Below are positions 59,226 to 64,000 of a stretch of 64,000 nucleotides of DNA, one piece after another. Numbering within the stretch: the stretch's first letter is position 1; each line of letters opens with the position of its first letter. The stretch comes from Hexactinellida sp. DTS-2022 (lineage: Eukaryota > Porifera > Hexactinellida): positions 2,976,001 to 3,040,000 of the forward strand of contig JAPNXP010000012.1 in NCBI GenBank assembly GCA_028753945.1, written 5' to 3'. The notes beneath the pieces were generated by a model. It had not been told where the DNA came from and ran no database searches. It worked only from the letters and a program-made list of their open reading frames with translations. Made by a program: the position numbers and the translations under genes.

Positions 59226-60370
59226 ATTATTATTATTCTTCCGTAGCTCATCCACAGAACAGAGTTTGATTAACTAACAACCCAAATTTGCAGGACAGGT
59301 GTCTCATGGGTTACAGATGTGCACCTGGGGTTACGATTTTTGATTAACAAATTTTGGACACATGTTTAACACCTTTCAAAATTTGTCTGGTCCATAACTC
59401 AAAGAATGTTATACTAAACCCCCAATTTTTATTTCATCTTTGGATTCATCTTCAAATTCTGCGTCTGATGGGTAAAGAAATTTTACTAATGGGTTTAATT
59501 TCTGCCATAAATGGGGGTTGAAATTTATTTGTTTACTCACACTTCAATTTCAGTAAACTGTTAAATCTAATTCCATTGTTTCAACTTGTAATAATTATAT
59601 TGATTAAACTTGTTAAATCTTACACTATTGTTTAAACTTGCGATAATTATATTGATTCCACTTGTGAAATCGAGTAGGCTTCTATTTTCTATTTGAAAAC
59701 TAAGATTTTACATTCCACAACAAAGACAGATTATGTATTATATTTACTTCTGCATAGAATATTCTTGCACAATGGATACATGACATATTTAATTCTAATT
59801 AATTAGCTCTGTGTTTAATGTATAGAAATGGTTCCAACTTCCAAATAGATTATTGGGATTATCGAGTGCGCTGAATTCAAATATGATAGTGAAATTCAAT
59901 TTAAGTGAATAATTATTGCAAAAGATTGAACTTAATATATTTTGATGTACATAATATTGGTGTTAAATTATTAATAGATTAATTAAATATTTATACAAAT
60001 TATCTAAATTTCATTAATCTCAGAAATGATATAAGATAGAAACAAACTTTAAATTTATCAATTGGTCCTTATGGCACGTACCACCTATACAAGTGGATCT
60101 TGACACCTTAAGGTGATGATGACATCGTCAAAAAAATGTATTTTTACAATTTTGTGAATTAAATAATTCGCATGGATTGGTTGGAGTTGGGTGAACACCC
60201 AACACGCACTTTAAGAAATGCTGACTCAGCACATATTATATTCTACTGAAACTTGAATATCTCTCAAATGAAGTGAGCTAAAACGAAACTTCCAACTCAC
60301 TAAGGGTCGTTGCCTTTTGAATCACTTTTCTGACATAGTTTAACACCTTCATAGTGATGATGACATGGCG

Positions 60371-60489
60371 AAAAAAAATCCAAAATTGCAGCCTGTGCCG
60401 ACAGCATGTTCCATTGGAGGCACTATCAATAAACCACCACCAAAATATAGTGCCACCAAAGGAACATGCGTCGGCACAGCTGCAATTTT

Positions 60490-60520
<31 letters not shown>
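60371..60520. repeat. Long hairpin LH14 with T run
   Basis: Same hairpin family; right arm followed by over 20 T residues, then ctccgtagaaggtgccctgg. Confidence 0.85.
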
Positions 60521-61596
60521 CTCCGTAGAAGGTGCCCTGGCCTGATCTTTATAGTTGATGGGCTGAAACTTGGCATGTAGGTGCGATGGGACCGTCTAAT
60601 TTGCACCTGGGGTTACGATTTTTGATTAACAAATTTTTGACACATCTTTAACACCTTTCAAAATTTGTCTGGTCCATAACTAAAAAAATATTTTACTAAA
60701 CCCCCAAATTTTATTCCACATTTGGATTCACCGTAAAATTCTGCGTCTGATGGGAGAAGAAAACTTTTAATAAAGAGTTTTATTTCTGCCATTAATGGGG
60801 GTTGAAATTTCTTTGTTTACTCACACTTCAATTTCAGTAAAACTGTGAAATCTAATTCCATTGTTTCAACTTGTAATAATTATATTGATTCAACTTGTGA
60901 GATCGAGTAGGCTTCTATTTTCTAATTGAAACCTAAGATTTTACATTCCACAACAACGACAGATTAAGTGATTATATTTATTTCTGCGAGAATATTCTTG
61001 CACTGTTAATAGACTGACGTAATTTATTATAATTAATTCAGTCAGTATATGACTTATATAGATACTTCCATTTTGTGTATTAGGGGTTATCGAGTGTGCG
61101 GAATTGAAATTTGATTACCAAATTAATTAATTATTTATTTATGACAAAATAATTTAACTTAATAATTGTAAGTTGACATTGAAATTGGTGTTATATTATA
61201 AATAATATTAATATTTATTTATACTAATTAATTAAATATCATAAATCTCAGAATTCAAAAAAGATAAAAACAAACTTCCAATTTATCAATTGATCCCAAT
61301 GTCACGTAACACCTCTACAAATGGGTATTGACACCTTGAGGTGATGATGACATCGTAAAAAAAATGTGTTTTTACAATTTTGTTAATTCGATATTTAAAA
61401 TGGGTTATTTGAAGTTGGGTGATGACCCAACACTCACATAAAAAATGCTGAGTCATCAGCTATTATATTCTACTCAAACTTGAATATCTCTAAAATGAAG
61501 TGAACTAAATGGAAACTTCCACCACTCTAAGGGTCGATGCCTTCTGTAACACCTTTTGATATATTTTAACACCTTCATAGTGATGATGACATGGCG

Positions 61597-61709
61597 AAAA
61601 AAAAATCCAAAATTGCAGCTGTGCTGACAGCATGTCCCATTGGAGGCACTATCAATAAACCACCACCAAAGGAACATGCGTCGGCACAGCTGCAATTTTG
61701 GATTTTTTT
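61597..61709. repeat. Long hairpin LH15, short loop
   Basis: Same hairpin family; the segment with atatagtgcc is deleted. Confidence 0.8.
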
Positions 61710-62411
61710 ATTATTTCTCCGTAGCAGGTGCCCTGGCCACACCTGTATACATTGAGGGCTGAAACTTGGCATGTAGTTGCGGAGGGACCGTCTAATTTGC
61801 ACCTGGGGTTACGATTTTTTATCAAATGATTTCAACACCTATTTAAACTAATTATAACTCATAACATGAAATAATTAATATTGAGCTTGAAAAAATTTAC
61901 ATGTACGGATAGAGAATTAAATTCTACACCTTTTCACAGTGCACGAATTTTTAAATTGGGTTTCGTTAGTGCCACAATAGAGTTGCAAGTTTCCTTTGTT
62001 TACTAACACTTCAGTTCCATTGAAAGTGTTAAATCTAATTCTATTGTTTCAACTTGTAATAATTATATTGATTTGACTTGTTAAATCATATTCTATTGTT
62101 TCAACTTGCGATAAATATATTGATTTAACTTATAAATTCCAGCTGGCTTCTATTTAATTGTAGTATTACTATACAATGGATAAAATAAAATAAAATAAAA
62201 TATGGAATTTGTTGATTTTACTCATTCACCGTGGATAACATTGCTAAAATCAATAACTAATAATATAATTAATTATCAATACATAATGAATGAATGGCAT
62301 TAAACTCAAGATGGTTTATGATGGAAACGAACTTCAAATTTATCTAACGTCCGTGTGACTCGGACCAATTAACAAATGGTTCTTCACACCTTGGGCGTTC
62401 ATGACTTGGCG

Positions 62412-62546
62412 AAAAAAAAAATCCAAAATTGCATCCTGCGCCGACAGCATGTTCCTTTGGAGGCACTATCAATAAACCACCAACAAAATATAGTGCCACC
62501 AAAGGAACATGCGTCGGCACAGGCTGCAATTTTGGATTTTTTTTTT
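62412..62546. repeat. Long hairpin LH16
   Basis: Same hairpin family; closes cluster 4. Confidence 0.85.
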
Positions 62547-62628
62547 CTACTGAGATACAGCACATTTTATTAGTGCCACTTGTGCCATAATTGGTACGTG
62601 GCAGAGACACTTATGCCAATTCATGTGC

Positions 62629-62798
62629 AATAGAGTCTCTGAACAACGGACACTTTGGGATCGGAGTCGTTGTTCGCTATTTAGAGGTTGCTTTTCTATT
62701 AGTCATATGCTAAATTCAATCCGTCCGTGCCACGAGGGTTGTCCGTTATTTAGAGGTTGTCCGCTATTAAGAGAGGCCGTTATGGGAGGCTCCACTGT
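62629..62798. mobile_element. Possible Tigger-type MITE
   Basis: Right end gggaggctccactgta is pogo-like; the left end tagagtctctgaacaacgg is only a partial inverse. Internal tatttagaggttg repeats twice. Confidence 0.45.
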
Positions 62799-63319
62799 AT
62801 ATTGGCTAAAATGGGCTTGAGATTAAAACTATCCCCACAAATTATGATAAATACTAATGTTCCTTAATGAGAGGTCCATCTGAATGGTTAAGTGACATTT
62901 GGGACACAAAAGGGTGTTCCCTGTTCATAGTAGGGAGGTGTTCCTTAATGGGAGGTAGGTATCAATGTTAAAGCATAGTAGAAAATCGGGAATTAAAAAA
63001 ATTGTCCCCTAAGCAGAGTTGTTCCTTAATCGGAGGTGTTCCCTAATGGAGGTTTTACTGTATATCAACCCACGTATATGTTTGAATGTATCCAAAGTAT
63101 AGTTCATAATTGTTGTTTGGAAGGAAAGTTTTGTTAATTTATTAAATACAGGATTAGTAATGATTTTCTTATTTATGAATACTACATACATGTACATTAC
63201 CGGGATTCTTTAAACTGGCGGTTGAAGTGTCAAGGGTAAATATCACAAGTTGTCGTTGCATCATGGGTAAACAAAATTTCGCGTTAAGTTGAAACAATAT
63301 TATAGGGATTCACAGATGA

Positions 63320-63744
63320 AAATAGTTAAGAGTCGGACAATTGACAACATAGCTAAATACGAGTCGGACAAATTGACAACATAGCTAAATTAGAGTCGGA
63401 CAATTGACAACATAGCTAAATAAGAGTCGGACAATTGACAACATAGCTAAATAAGAGTCGGACAATTGACAACATATCTAAATAAGAGTCGGACAATTGA
63501 CAACATAGCTATATAAGAGTCGGACAATTGACAACATAGCTAAATAAGAGTCAGACAATTGACAACATAGCTAAATAAGAGTCGGACAATTGACAACATA
63601 GCTAAATAAAAGTCAGACAATTGACAACATAGCTAAATAAGAGTCGGACAATTGGCAACATAGCTTTATAAGAGTCGGACAATTGACAACATATGAAATT
63701 CTAACAAATGACAACATAAAGAGTCGGACAATTGAAGGTCCCCC
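63320..63744 (+). repeat. Right TIR array of MULE 3
   Basis: Over a dozen copies of the 31 bp unit with gagtcggacaattgacaac and atagctaaata, few mismatches, then the unique terminal piece shared inverted with 54793-54850. Confidence 0.9.
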
Positions 63745-63869
63745 ACATTAATGATGTGGAATATGCTTGCTCATTATCTCATTATGACGTAATCACTAAA
63801 ATTTCACATTGTTAAATTTGACTATTTTATGTCTATTACTCTTTATAATCAATGTTATAGATTATATAA

Positions 63870-64000
63870 ACCAACACCAACCGCGAAGCAGTTGCTGTGT
63901 GTAGTTGTGTTCTGCCGCAAAGTTCCCTACCAAGCGAAGCGCGTTAGTATATATTATATGAAATTTTTATTAAACATAATGGTTGCCGAATAAAAATAAT
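63870..64000 (+). repeat. Dispersed GCTTCGC-type repeat, start
   Basis: aaccgcgaagcagttg and ccaagcgaagcgcgttag relate it to 2936-3000; it runs out of the window. Confidence 0.5.

Larger units (their letters stand above)
56041..62546 (+). repeat. Hairpin-bounded satellite cluster 4
   Basis: Plus orientation, 6.5 kb. Five short hairpins (56041-56360), then units closed by LH12 (57666), LH13 (59096), LH14 (60371), LH15 (61597) and LH16 (62412). Around 57000 and 58435 the short body type is joined abruptly to the long type after tatgatagaacc, showing recombination between body types. Inserted in the mariner-like MITE at acgattatt. Confidence 0.85.
55749..62628. mobile_element. Tc1/mariner-like MITE copy, split by satellite
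   Basis: Left part from cactaacaggccaaaattat matches 51101 onwards up to acgatta (56040). After the satellite, attagtgccacttgtgcc and ggtacgtggcagagacac (62568-62610) match 51575-51605. The right terminus could not be located, so the end given is the limit of recognisable matching. Confidence 0.6.
55598..63060. mobile_element. pogo/Tigger-type MITE in MULE 3, expanded
   Basis: Ends cagtaaaacctccaattagg and cctaatggaggttttactg, TA at 55596-55597 and 63061-63062. Internal ggtgttcctta tracts repeat on both sides. It is interrupted by the mariner-like MITE and the satellite. Confidence 0.8.
54793..63744 (-). mobile_element. MULE transposon 3, expanded by nested insertions
   Basis: Perfect 9 bp duplication acattaatg (54784-54792, 63745-63753). 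Both ends share atgttgtcatttgttagaat inverted, followed by tandem arrays of a 31 bp unit containing gagtcggacaattgacaac. It carries the N-terminal part of a FLYWCH-MULE gene at 55020-55597. About 7.4 kb of pogo MITE, mariner-like MITE and satellite is inserted within it. Confidence 0.9.

Noticed and set aside
9826-62546. Hairpin-separated units as integron-like cassettes
   Set aside because: Units are non-coding and there is no integrase; the resemblance is only architectural.
9832-62573. Recurring small frames over the long hairpins (text such as KIQNCSLCR or PKLQPVPTHVPL)
   Set aside because: They appear on both strands of every hairpin and end in the microsatellite; they reflect the repeated palindrome and not a gene family.

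Overview
This window looks like nuclear DNA from an invertebrate animal: AT-rich, with almost no unique coding sequence, dense in nested DNA transposons, and with spliced exons. The transposase families (MULE with FLYWCH finger, BED-hAT, DUF659-hAT, THAP/P-like, pogo/Tc1 MITEs) and a Ty3/gypsy LTR element fit a metazoan; the species cannot be read from the sequence. There are no rRNA or tRNA genes, no operons and no CRISPR array.

Host gene. Two short exons on the + strand (23079-23209 and 52181-52421) have matching splice phases (1-0 and 0-1). Joined, they read as one repeat of a large extracellular-type protein (DDLN-x-IK block followed by a TPPEL / LSLIFSE / LTGG block). If the pairing is right, the 29 kb between them is a single intron filled with transposons.

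Layout. 415-2553: MULE with an intact 424-residue transposase. 3200-4067: hAT MITE. 5635-7769: hAT relic with a nested MITE inside a MITE. 8687-9292: small MITE cluster. 9826-14545 and 14914-16318: hairpin-bounded satellite units. 16653-22329: palindromic arrays enclosing a gypsy element (17667-22201). 23384-25440: MITEs and a dispersed repeat. 25571-30339: satellite units. 31005-32250: DUF659 hAT relic. 33126-35130: MITEs and a dispersed repeat. 35145-38416: MULE coding for FLYWCH, DDE and a C-terminal RING. 38450-47345: a five-level nest (satellite, pogo MITE, hAT, P-like/THAP element and hAT MITEs, plus a younger satellite). 47359-50300: decayed remnants including a KRBA2/GIN-like integrase. 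50871-53680: MITEs, the second host exon and a 1.08 kb palindrome. 54793-63744: an 8.95 kb interrupted MULE with a perfect 9 bp target duplication, holding a pogo MITE, a mariner-like MITE and a 6.5 kb satellite cluster.

Most notable. (1) An abundant family of 0.85-1.2 kb units, each closed by a ~125 bp long hairpin and joined by ATT microsatellite plus a second short hairpin; it inserts into known MITEs as a block, so it is mobile. (2) Three MULEs whose terminal inverted repeats are themselves tandem arrays of unrelated 15-32 bp units. (3) A RING finger fused to a MULE transposase. (4) A gypsy element with a 12 nt self-complementary primer site (Tf1-style self-priming). (5) A P-like deletion element that keeps the THAP domain but not the catalytic core, resembling repressor-type deletions. 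Boundaries given with target duplications were read base by base; family names rest on motif recognition without database search.
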